A stretch of DNA of 64,000 nucleotides from Perkinsus olseni. Its lineage: Eukaryota; Perkinsozoa; Perkinsida. The stretch covers positions 1 to 64,000 of the forward strand of contig JABANN010000098.1 of the NCBI GenBank assembly GCA_013115125.1, in the 5' to 3' direction. A program made the position numbers and the translations under genes. Every line of letters begins with the position of its first letter. Positions within the stretch are counted from its first letter, which is position 1. This document shows positions 10,471 to 19,989 of this stretch, piece by piece. The notes beneath the pieces are model-generated. The model worked only from the letters and a program-made list of their open reading frames with translations. It had not been told where the DNA came from and searched no databases.

Positions 10471-11905
10471 GAGCTATGATGGCCAAGTGTCGGTTAAGGC
10501 TTTGCCCAACTACCCCTACCAGTTCATCATGACGGTGGAGTCGCCAGGGTCTAAACGCGTCGAGCACTTCTACGACCACAAGTCGTCTGTTCTCGCCCAC
10601 ACTCAAGTCCCCAGTCATGCTAGCCGCCTTCAGAATGCTGGTATTCACCCAGGTGATCTCGAAGCACAGGGGTGGACTCGTGAGGGTGTTGATAAGCAGA
10701 ATGGTGCTGTTGTGAGCAAATGGTCGAAGAAGGGTCCTGAAGGTGTTGACCCCAAGGATGGCACCAACTACACGGCTCTCTACCAGACCGGTCTCTTGCC
10801 CGATACCTGGGTTGTCTTTATCGACGAGAGCGCCCAGCAGCCTGTGAAGCTCCTGGCCATCAATACGTATGTTGGTAGCAAGGTCTTCCAGGAATCCATC
10901 TTCGGGCATGCTGCTCCTCTCGACAAAGAACTCAGCATCGAGTCGGCAGTCGAGGCTATGTATGATACCTACCGCATCGATTCCCATCACCATCCCGACG
11001 AAGCTCCCGTAAGAGAGGCCCCGTTCGTCATGACGGATTATATCGGCGGCGACCTCCTGGCCGAGAGATCTCGTGCTTTCTTTGAGGAACATGATGCAGA
11101 GGACTGGATGAGCGGGCCCCGATCTCTCCGACAGGGCACTGTGTCCCGAGGAATCAAGTACTTCACCATCGAGGAGAACTCCGCAGCCGACATCTACTTC
11201 CACGCTTCGAGACATCGGCATCTTGTCAAGATTGTCAGTTTTGAATTTCCTAAGGGATGCACTAGCGGGAAGTCTGCGAACCCTTCCGCGAAGTACTGCT
11301 TGGCTGCCTCCGTCGACGCGTCCCTCGACAAGTCGGTAACTGTCAAAGGCTTAATAAGCTTCACGGATGCCAACAAGCCCTCCGTCAAGGCCCACTTGAG
11401 CTTGTCAGTGAGCTTGAAGAAGGGTGGCGACGCACTCGTTCTCAACCTAGAGTTCGAGGCCGGTGGATGTGCTTTAGTTTTCCAATACGGTGAATCAGTG
11501 AGCCTCACTATCACCGTCTGCATCTCCGGTGCGGGCAGTGGCCAATCCCTTCTCCAACCCGATAATCGAACCTTCCATGGCGAAGTTGATGCCAGTGTCA
11601 GGTTCGATTTGAATCTACCTAAAGTTGGCAGTGTCATCCACTCAACCATCGAGGCTAAGGTCGGGTGTACGGCAAAACCCCATAATGTTATTTCGGCTTA
11701 TGGAGTGATCGGCACGGGGATCGATGTTAAGCTCGCCTCCGCTGGAGTAAGCCTTGATATCAAGGGGAACACTGTTGCTAACCTGGCCAACGAGTGGGTG
11801 TTCGTCTCTGGAGTTAATTTACATGCCTCCGTCGGAGTCTGGATCTTCAAGAAGACTTGGACAAAACGTTGGGTTCTGTGGCACGCGGGCCCCGTAAAGT
11901 TCTAA
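10471..11905 (+). CDS. Large ORF, 5'-truncated; possible CFAD-like N-terminal domain
   Basis: About 478 codons are open from a probable acceptor (CTTTTGCAG, ending 10470) to TAA at 11903-11905. There is no ATG in frame before 10529, so the true start is probably in a missing upstream exon. The first 120 residues contain W-x3-...-NYTALYQTG...-PVKLLAINTYVGSKVF. This resembles the non-catalytic N-terminal domain of some papain-like protease proteins (counting-factor-associated-protein type), but no Cys/His protease domain follows. The second half is beta-rich with several cysteines and ends in a W-rich basic tail. Only 50 bp separate it from the start of the minus-strand hAT relic, so the transposon may have cut off its 5' exons. 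Family assignment is tentative; the coding call is firmer. Confidence 0.6.
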
Positions 11906-12319
11906 AATGTTCACTGCCTTGCCCAGGTCTATGATGGGGTACAGCTTTAGTCATCAATTTTGCTAATTTTCCAGCTCCGCCGCAAAGCACGCTCGCTTGT
12001 CAAGCGTGTGATCTCAGAGAGGCCAGTGTAGAGATGACGCAGATTTGTCAGCGTCACTCAAGGTCTCAATCACATTCTTTTCTCTGGATCGATACATGTA
12101 GATAGCATTGGGCGGTTTAACTGGTGTGATTCGGCCCTTCACACGCAAAATGTCAGTTGTCTTGTATTTCAAGCTTTGAACCGTGTAGATAGTACTCCGC
12201 ATTTCAGAAGTTTTGTCTCCGGTCCATGAAGGAAGTCTCTATCAGTCTTGTTTATCTCAAAGTTTCAAGTCCTTTCTCAGTCATTTTAAGAGTTGCCTTC
12301 CGAAGTTCCGGTATCCAAC

Positions 12320-12490
12320 GGCAAGTTTATCGAACCGGAAATGTAACGCTCGATCGCTTGGAAATCGTCGTAACGAATCAACTTAGCACCCACGATGGGG
12401 AGGATTCTGCGCGCCACCGGCTCGCTCGAACTCGGGAAACATGAACTCTTCCATTGTTCGGGCCATTAGCTCTCTGCGCCGTGTAGAATC
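12320..12490 (+). repeat. Dispersed repeat, family C, copy 2
   Basis: This is a direct copy of the repeat at 5590-5762, sharing CGGAAATGTA, ATTCTG(C/T)GCGCCACCGGCTC and GCCATTAGCTCT followed by GCGCCGTGTAGAA. It lies about 180 bp upstream of the subtilisin-like protease gene. Confidence 0.55.
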
Positions 12491-12671
12491 TGAGGTGGAT
12501 TCGGCGAAACACTCTGCAAAGTATCGACTGGAACTCATGAAGGATTGTACAACTTCCACTTTTCTCTTCTTCCAGACACTCTGGTTCGTCGACCAGCCCC
12601 CGCAGTAGCCTCATCGCGAAGTGTTCGCAACAGTAGCCCAGTGTTAGCTCTTTCTCGCACGTGCTTCGATT

Positions 12672-13760
12672 ATGGCAGCGCGTCGTGCCAGGGGTATCTG
12701 GAAGCCAGCATCTCTGTGGGTTGCTTATCTTTGCGGAGCGCCGCTCAGCAGCTCGTCTGCGCTATGGCGAGCCACGTTCAAAGGAGGTACAAGCCTTAGG
12801 GCCCCTTCGAACGTGCTGAGTTACCCTCCCAACGATCCGCTGTTTCCCCACCAGAAAACTGTTTTTGAGGCCTTGCGTATTAAGGAGGTTTGGGAGGCGG
12901 TGACAGAGTCTGGTCTCCCACGGAAGAATGTCATCGTGACCATCATAGATACGGGGATAGCACCTGGACATCCTGAATTTGAAGGGAAGCTGCTGGAGGG
13001 ATACGACGCCTCTGGAGCATGGCCGGAGTCATTCACGGATCATAATGGTCACGGTACGGCGATGGCCGGTGTGCTCGGTGCAAACATCAACAATGGAGTC
13101 GGGATCGCTGGCATCGCCGACAAGGTCAGGATACGCCCTATAAGATTGACAGATCGAGCGACGGGACGTGCCACTGCTACGATGAAAGTGCGGAGCTGGG
13201 AGGCGGCCCTCAAGTTCAAGGATACCGACATAATAGTTTTTGCTTACGGGTCTCCCTTCACGCAAGATAACTCCCTATTCTATAAGCGTACTCTGGAGGA
13301 GGCTGTGAGGAAGGGAATCTTCGTCGTCACGGCTTCCTTCAACTCCGATACAAACGACACAACGGCGGTTCCCCTCCCGTGTTCTCTAGCTCATATTATA
13401 CCCGGAGTTCTTTGCGTAGCGGCAACGAGTGCACTGGAACCCACGCAACTTCTGGCAGAGCCATCAGAGCTCGCCAGCCTGGGATCGCCTGGCTCGGAAG
13501 TGTGGGCTCCGAGATCTCTCGATGAAGATCATTGGGTATATAAATTTAAAAAGTATAGGGGCTCATCGGTCGCCACAGCCGCTGTCGGTGGTCTAGTGGC
13601 GTTGATACGAAGTTTCAAGAACTTCAAGCCGGCGGAAATCGAGAGAATGCTTTTAAACTCCACGGAGGGCAGATGCAGAACGACGCAGGGTAAGGAGATG
13701 CTGTATGGTGTTCTTCGACCTGATCTCGCAATCAGGCAGGCGATAGCCTTGGCTCGGTAG
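12672..13760 (+). CDS. Subtilisin-like serine protease (S8)
   Basis: A single 362-codon exon. The catalytic triad is visible: Asp93 in IIDTG, His127 in NGHGTA, and Ser299 in RGSSVATA (usual GTSMATP). Asn224 in SFNSDTND fits the oxyanion-hole position. The N-terminus has an Arg-rich start followed by a hydrophobic stretch (residues 12-25), so it may be a signal or anchor sequence, and a prodomain of only about 60-80 residues could precede the core. The length is near that of a compact subtilisin core. The Thr-to-Ser and Pro-to-Ala changes around the catalytic Ser are unusual but all three catalytic residues are present. Secreted subtilases are expanded in marine alveolate parasites, which fits the context. 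Substrate is unknown. Confidence 0.85.
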   Translation: MAARRARGIWKPASLWVAYLCGAPLSSSSALWRATFKGGTSLRAPSNVLSYPPNDPLFPHQKTVFEALRIKEVWEAVTESGLPRKNVIVTIIDTGIAPGHPEFEGKLLEGYDASGAWPESFTDHNGHGTAMAGVLGANINNGVGIAGIADKVRIRPIRLTDRATGRATATMKVRSWEAALKFKDTDIIVFAYGSPFTQDNSLFYKRTLEEAVRKGIFVVTASFNSDTNDTTAVPLPCSLAHIIPGVLCVAATSALEPTQLLAEPSELASLGSPGSEVWAPRSLDEDHWVYKFKKYRGSSVATAAVGGLVALIRSFKNFKPAEIERMLLNSTEGRCRTTQGKEMLYGVLRPDLAIRQAIALAR

Positions 13761-13799
13761 TTGCAAATACCCGAATCTTCGATATTTTTCATTTACAGC

Positions 13800-15170
13800 A
13801 AGCGAGATTCCAGGTGTTGATAACCCGGAATATAAGTGTAACCCCGCTGGCCAATCTGTCATGGTTTGCTGTGTTGTTCACTTTAATACAGACGGTGACC
13901 TCGTATAGCGTGGATATTTGGGTTTCATCACCGAAGAAGACAGAACGGGTGAGGTGCCGTGGAAACCCAGCAACATCTGGAGATAATCGTCGTCTACCAT
14001 TGCTTAGTCTACCGTAGTTCGCTGTGTTACTCATGTTAATAACGAGTTGTCCTACAATACTTTGCGTTGTGCCTAGGAGAAGACCGGGGTGAGGGGCATC
14101 GAGACAACGCCATCGTCCATCGCGCAGTTGAGTCTGTAACTACCCCATGCTTTCTGCTCCCCTCGGGTGTCTCTCTTTTCCTGATGGTTGACGGTGGGGG
14201 CTCGCTCGTCCTGCTCCAGACGGCTTCCATTATTAAAGGGGCACCGAAGTCTCAAGTTAGGTTTGGGAGGCAGTTGATACTCGTACGGGTTGTCACGGCG
14301 ACAACACGACGATAAGGAAGATGAGATCCGCCACCTTGCTTACGGAATGATGTTTGCTTCATTCGTCGGACGAATTTCGTCCCAGTGAGGCGGCCCCGCT
14401 GAAGGACTCTACGAGATCGATCAGCGGTGTTTGGCAGGGCCTACCATTTTTGGTGGGGTTTCAGCTCCTCCCGTAAGGTTTGGGTTACTCATGATGCACG
14501 AGTAATCGGGAGTTTCTGTTCTTCGTTTTGTGCGATGCTCGAAGTGACTTCAAAAATTGTTTTGCCTCGGAGGTTTTCAGTCGGAAGAAAAAGGGCTCAT
14601 ACGACACTCCTACCCCACCCTTTAGGGAGGGACGGGTGGGTCAAAAACATCGACAGGACACCCGGCACTACCGTGCCAGACGCTGACCTCTCACGATGAA
14701 CGGCTCGGTGACCCACACCGCCCCGCACGCATACACACGATTGTCTCCTGCGGCGGACTACCGTGGATTTTCCTTCGGCACACGGAGTGTATCGATTACT
14801 AATTTCTTCGAAACGTGCACGCATTTCTCCGCTGACGCCCTCCCACGGAGGCCAACACGATGCTGCTTCCATCGGCCTGTCTCCATCTTTGTGTGCTAAT
14901 GTTGAGCGCTCCTCCGGTGGCTAGACGACACGATATGTTCTGACACTCGCTTCTTATTCGATATAATCTATTTTTTGACACCCGCGTTTCTCGCCGCGTT
15001 CGTGCTGATGGGGCTGTAAAATAGCTCGATCCGCCAAGGGTGGAATCTCGGGAGGGTTAATCTTGATAAGCGCTTGTTTCGCTGGTCGCTGTTATGCAAT
15101 GGAACTATTACGCTAGTAAGAAAGTAAACCGTCCCGTTGAGGGCTTTTTAAGTGGTGACACCTCTCGTTA
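13800..15170. other. Intergenic, no gene seen
   Basis: This 1.4-kb stretch between the protease and the first metacaspase has only short overlapping ORFs on both strands. I see no domain motif, no consistent splice chain and no clear repeat. Confidence 0.5.
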
Positions 15171-15175
15171 ACAGC

Positions 15176-15217
15176 GGTCAAAGACATGGTCAATGACCAT
15201 TGGTCATGTCTTTGACC
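15176..15217. repeat. Hairpin upstream of metacaspase 1
   Basis: Arms GGTCAAAGACATG (15176-15188) and CATGTCTTTGACC (15205-15217) are exact reverse complements around a 16-bp loop that itself contains CAATGACCATTGG. The hairpin lies 116 bp before the start codon of metacasp­ase 1. Its role is unknown; it could be a regulatory palindrome or the core of a foldback repeat. Confidence 0.6.
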
Positions 15218-15332
15218 TCAGTACACCTCTGTTGCGCCTTCGAAGGCCTAAAAACCATAGAGACTTTTGAAATAGCGACCAAGGCCCAGCGCCTTCTCTG
15301 CTAAAGTAGACCGTTTTTCTTATTCATTGATC

Positions 15333-18300
15333 ATGTCTCGCCCTTTCACTGACGATGACATTAAAGCTGTCCGCGACCTCTGTCCGATGGGTGAGTTGTC
15401 CTCCGCTGCTTTGCTTGCACGAGCTCCGCTCCGCGAGACGAAAAACATTCATTCTTCTTTCCCTGTCGCGTTTTTCTCGACAGGAATTTGGAGTCATTCG
15501 ATTAACATTGTGAACGGAGGAGCATGATTCTCAGATGTGTGCTTACCAGGATTCGAACCGGCGTGCCTCAGGTTCGGACAGTGACGTAGAGCTGGCATTA
15601 TGGCGGGCAAACGGCGACCGGAATGTGGCGGTGAATATGCTCTTATCCCAGCAGCCGAGACCCGCCGGAAGCGCGCCAGTTTTGTGGGTTTTGGAGGAGC
15701 ATAGTCGTCGGACTGTTTTCGATGCTTGCAATCCCTCAGGTATCCGAGTCGTCTGCAAGTGGCAGCGCCTACTGTCGCGGTGAGTCCCTCGGGGGAGGTG
15801 GCGGTGGTCGACGACTAGCAATTGTCTGCTTGGCAAGGTTTATTCTCATTTGCGCGCTCAGTCCCGTAGCTCGCCGCGAATCGCACCTTCACGTGGTTCG
15901 TGAAGTGTCGAGGATATGAGCCAGTCTTTAGTTCATGGTGTCCTTTCTAATGTGGACTACGCTTCCTCGAACGATAGCTCAACCACCTGGATTGTTGTTT
16001 GGTCGTCAAACGCGGCTTATTCTGTGCAGCTTCATGTACTTCCGTGCCCATTACCGTTGAGTGGACTTTCGGTGGAGCATTACAGTTTTCCAGGCTCAGT
16101 CAGTCCCTCGTGAACAAGCGGAGCGTAGCGCGGATATCAGATGTTGTTCGTGTCAAGAGATCATGACGGTCAGCGTTAGAGGGCCCCGTAAGTCCGAGGG
16201 ATTCAATTCGTTCGCGTCAAGTCTCTCCTCAGGTGACGAGTCGGTCGAGGCTGAGGCTGCTTGCCCTCGATGCCATCAGATGAACAGATTTGTATTGCCA
16301 GCCGAGAAAGTAAGTAAAAATGGCCAACCTGCAACGCTTCGCTCCGCTGTTCAGGCTGATTAGTCTCTCGATTTCAGGAGCCTGTTGTCGCGAGCGAGGC
16401 TGCTCCGTTCAAACCCTATCCGCAGCATATGTCTGCCAATTTTGAAGCTTCTGACGCGGCCCATGCTCCTCCACTAACGCCTCAGGTAAGGAGTGGTCCC
16501 TAAGAGTCTGAGGATCATGGGGTCGGATGGCGACCCAGAGTCACGCGCGATGACCTTGTCTCGTGACCGTTTGCTCTCAGAACGCCCCTTCTTCCTCGGT
16601 TATGGAGAGCCAAGGTCAGTTGGGTCTGCCGCAGAATATGCGAATACAGTCAGTTCAAGTTGGCACGTTGGTGCCTACTCTAACAGGTCAGTACCCTCGG
16701 TCGGTTTTCTAGGAAGGGCGGAACACGTACGAAGAGATTTTCAATCGTTCGACTCCAAAAATTTTGGCATAGTGCGGCAGTGTTCTCACAAGATTCTCGA
16801 GGCGGGACGATATGATGGCCGTTATGCCATAAGCTGAGCCCTCATACTATGAGGCTCATAGAATCTTAGGTCGATGCTAATAAGATGCAAAATAGGTCAA
16901 TATTGAGCACGTGCTGACTGCACAGCAGTCGGGCAACATCAGTAATGATGGTCGATCGGTGTGAAGGTTGTAGTTCTCCATCTCTCGAGACCACAAGTTC
17001 TATGACCCCTTCACCAATATCGCCTCTCTCGTCATCTCGGGTTGTGGCTGGATTCTTCGTCCCTCTTCAGGTGTCCAGAGGGCGCTTTTGGTCGGTATTA
17101 ACTATTACGGTTCCAATTGTGAGCTGTCGGGGTGCATACCGGATGTCCACAATATGAAGAGATTGTTGGTGGAGACCTACCATTGGAATCCGAATGATAT
17201 CAAACTCCTTACTGATGATGGACAGAACGAGGCGCCGACACGTAAGAAGCTCCCGGAGAGGCTCAGTATTCGTCCAGAGTCTGAGTGGTGCTTGGTGAAC
17301 GGAGTCTCTCTTCAGGAGAAAATATTATCCGTTCTATGCGCTGGCTGGTCCGGGACGCCAAGCCCGGGGATATATTCTTCTTCCATTACTCTGGCCACGG
17401 AGCCCAACAGGTGAGTAGGGGTTCTCTGGTGTAGTCGTGGCGGAGGTTGTGTGCAGGAAGACCCCTTACACCTTGAAGAGGACGGCATGAACGAGACCAT
17501 CATACCTGTTGATGTAAGATTCTATGCGAACCGCTTGCCGATCGTGACAAGTCGGTGAGAGACGGTCGTTTGCAACTTTTTCAATAATTGATCGTCTAAT
17601 TATTCAACCATTCGTTCGTCTTTTCGATTTGAAGCGCCGAATGATACTTGGATCAGAGTGTCCCTCTTGCACTTGCACGGCGATGGGGTTGGAGACAGGT
17701 ACAAAGATCGGGCCAGATTACGGATGATGTTATACATGAGATCTTGGTGGACCCTCTCCCCAGCGGTGCGAGGTTGACTAGCGTGATGGATTGCTGCCAC
17801 TCCGGGACAGGTGAGGGTGGGAAGAGGCATAGTGGCTGTACTGGACGGTATTTCCACGGACGGAATCACGTTTCTGTCGGGTGGGTGAATTTACATTCCT
17901 CGTGATAATTTCTGAAGAGCTTGGAGATGCTCGACGGATGGGCAGATTTCTGGCGTGTGGCATCGCTCGCCCGATATCGCCCAGAATCGTAGCTGCAAGA
18001 TGCTCTCCTATTCTGGTAGCACTATGATAGTGATAACAATGGTAAATGCTCGCTCAGTGGCTTCCACTGTATCGGTAGTATTGGTATTAGTCAATGATTA
18101 AGAGCTGATTATTGCCAATAATTTTTGGTCATTCTCTCAGTTGGAGTATATCTTCTCCACGGTTGTCTTTGAGTGGGTTTCTTGAGAGTCCTCGCCGTCT
18201 CGTATCAGGCATGGACCTACCCTTCACGTGGCTGGCCGGTAGGGGTTGGAAAGAAGATGTCAATCCATGGCACTCCAGAGGGGATGTAACCGGAACACTG

Positions 18301-19382
18301 TCGTTGTCGTAACTGGTGCAAGCTCGATGAGCTCTTCAGGTGCAACTCTTCAGTGGCTGTGATGATAGTCAGACTTCAGCAGACGCGGCGGCTGGGAATC
18401 TGAAGGGCGGAGCGATGACAACAGCTTTTTGTGAGTCCGTGTGTTATCTCGTAGACGATGAGAGACGTCCAGAGGGAGATAGGGCATTGATAGCTAGGGA
18501 CAGCTCTTGGTAGTGTGAGAATCGATGCGGCCTGGCTCGCTTTCGGGCACTGAGCTGACGAAACTCCCCTGAGATGGGAAAACTAAACTGTTTCATTTTT
18601 TGTGAGGGGGTTCATAATGATCTATAGGATTATAAAGTATACAGAATTGGTTCGGACTTCGATGTAAACGCTTTGGGATTTCGAAGTTCCAATTCTCACC
18701 GTGGCTCTACCCGACCGGTTGACGCGGCAGCCAGCTGTTGAGCACACACTGTTTCACTGAAACGGTTTTGCAGCTAATTATATTGAGACGGAGCGAAATC
18801 TTGCTCCATCATCGCGGTTCTTGCCTCGTCAGCCCGTGACAGATTTCATGTCAGGTAATGCTATAAGAAGTAACCCACAGGTGTCCTACACTGGCTTGAT
18901 CGAGGAGCTGGATATTGAGATGAAGAGAACGCATATGTCCCAGAGGCCGCAGCTCTCGACGTCCCAGGTCTTCCCTGTTGACAGGTCGGTCTTCGCGGCG
19001 ATTCGTCAGATTAGGGAGGAGGTGTTTTTTCAGGCCCTTCAATTTGACTGATATTTTACCTAATCAGAATCAGCATATCGGCCGAATAGTTCACAAGAAA
19101 TTCGAGGCGAGACCCAGCAAGCAGAAGAACTTCGCCCTGAACGCTCTCCTCGCCGGAGGCATTGGTCTGGCTGGAGGGATGCTGGTCGGTGACGCCATCG
19201 GCCACGCTCAGGACAGACGTCGGCGTCCAATTGTTGTGGAGCCTCGTCGCAGGCCTGTCGTCGTGGAGCCCCGCCGTAGACCGGTTGTTGTAGCTCCCGG
19301 TCGTCGTCCTGGTCCGGTGGTCATCGAGGGTCCGAGAGGCCGTTTTGGTGGCAAGGGAAAAGGCAAGGGCTTCCGATGGTGA
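15333..19382 (+). CDS. Metacaspase 1: UBA-like, LSD1-like zinc finger, p20/p10
   Basis: I assemble 15 exons by splice consensus and phase: 15333-15390, 15572-15683, 15740-15779, 16094-16187, 16233-16309, 16378-16485, 16581-16686, 17071-17241, 17316-17410, 17457-17513, 17699-17810, 18209-18285, 18340-18430, 18855-18984, 19034-19382 (558 aa). Order of parts: a UBA-like helix set (…GDRNVAVNMLLSQQ), a zinc finger with CCSC and CPRC, a Pro-rich linker ending LVPTLTG, then the C14B protease. The catalytic His is in HYSGHG (codon 17396-17398) and the catalytic Cys is the second Cys of DCCHSG (17795-17797). The p10 end reads RPQLSTSQVF. A C-terminal tail adds a Gly-rich hydrophobic stretch, four RRRPxVVEP-like units and a GKGKGKG end. 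Metacaspases cut after Arg/Lys and usually need calcium. The third exon is the least certain. Confidence 0.85.
17066..17515 (+). repeat. Gene-conversion tract, metacaspase 1 partner
   Basis: These 450 bp are colinear, without gaps, with 21850-22299 in metacaspase 2 (constant offset 4784). I count four substitutions: one silent and two replacement changes in coding sequence and one in an intron (CAG versus TAG at an acceptor). Two whole introns are included. Exons outside the tract are far more diverged. Confidence 0.9.
19200..19340 (+). repeat. In-frame Arg/Pro/Val repeat in metacaspase 1 tail
   Basis: About 36-bp units encode RRRP-(I/V)VV-(E/A)P four times in a row near the C-terminus. The third and fourth units are less exact. 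The other two metacaspases have no such expansion, so it probably arose after duplication. Confidence 0.75.
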
Positions 19383-19399
19383 AGTTTCGCCAATTTTAA

Positions 19400-19980
19400 G
19401 TATATTTTACTGTGTTCTTTCGGCGGTGTTTTTCCAAAGATGAAATACCGCCATTACTCATATTCAACGTTGTTTAACTGCTCTCCTGTTGCCAGTTGGG
19501 AAGCGCGTCACCTCTTGTGACGCTCTCGTGTATTTAACATAAACTCTTCCCGTTTCCGCGGTCTGGTCTCTTTGGTTGATCGATGGGAGTGGGGTAGTCG
19601 TCTGAACTCACTCTTAGCTGATTCTCACATGTATATGCTCTCAACTGTGAAGAGTGACACTAGGCTAGTGTCAGGGGGACTGGCTGATCACAGAGAACAC
19701 AACACCCGGTTTTTGCCGTCGGGAATTCGATCTTAGACCTTCTGTCTTCGCATCATCGACGATTGAGCTTACTGTCATCGTGGCTTCTGATAGAAGCTAG
19801 ATAGAGCGATTTAGGGGCTCACAAGGGGGTTCGAGCCTCGGCCGGATGGCAGCCATTCGGCGTGTAAAGGGAACCGGGAGTATCAGTCATGGTCGGATCT
19901 CCGATGGGAGGACATACGATTTGATCTTGAAGCCTCTCGAAGCACCGATGGGTTTATCAGATTTGCTGTTGTAGTGTCTC
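19400..19980. other. Intergenic spacer between metacaspases 1 and 2
   Basis: There is no coding signal. A B-box-like GGTTCGAGCC occurs near 19829, but the flanks do not fold as a tRNA. The spacer should contain the 3' end of gene 1 and the promoter of gene 2; I can identify no defined motif. Confidence 0.5.
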
Positions 19981-19989
19981 AAAGTTTTC

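Noticed and set aside
10223-11221. 332-codon minus-strand ORF
   Set aside because: It is antisense to the 478-codon plus-strand frame, which has better composition and a splice acceptor; the minus frame has no domain motif and runs into the transposase ORF.
15543-15565. Possible tRNA gene (B-box GGTTCGAATCC on the minus strand)
   Set aside because: The T stem has two mismatches and the region upstream is metacaspase 1 exon 2, leaving no room for the rest of a tRNA.
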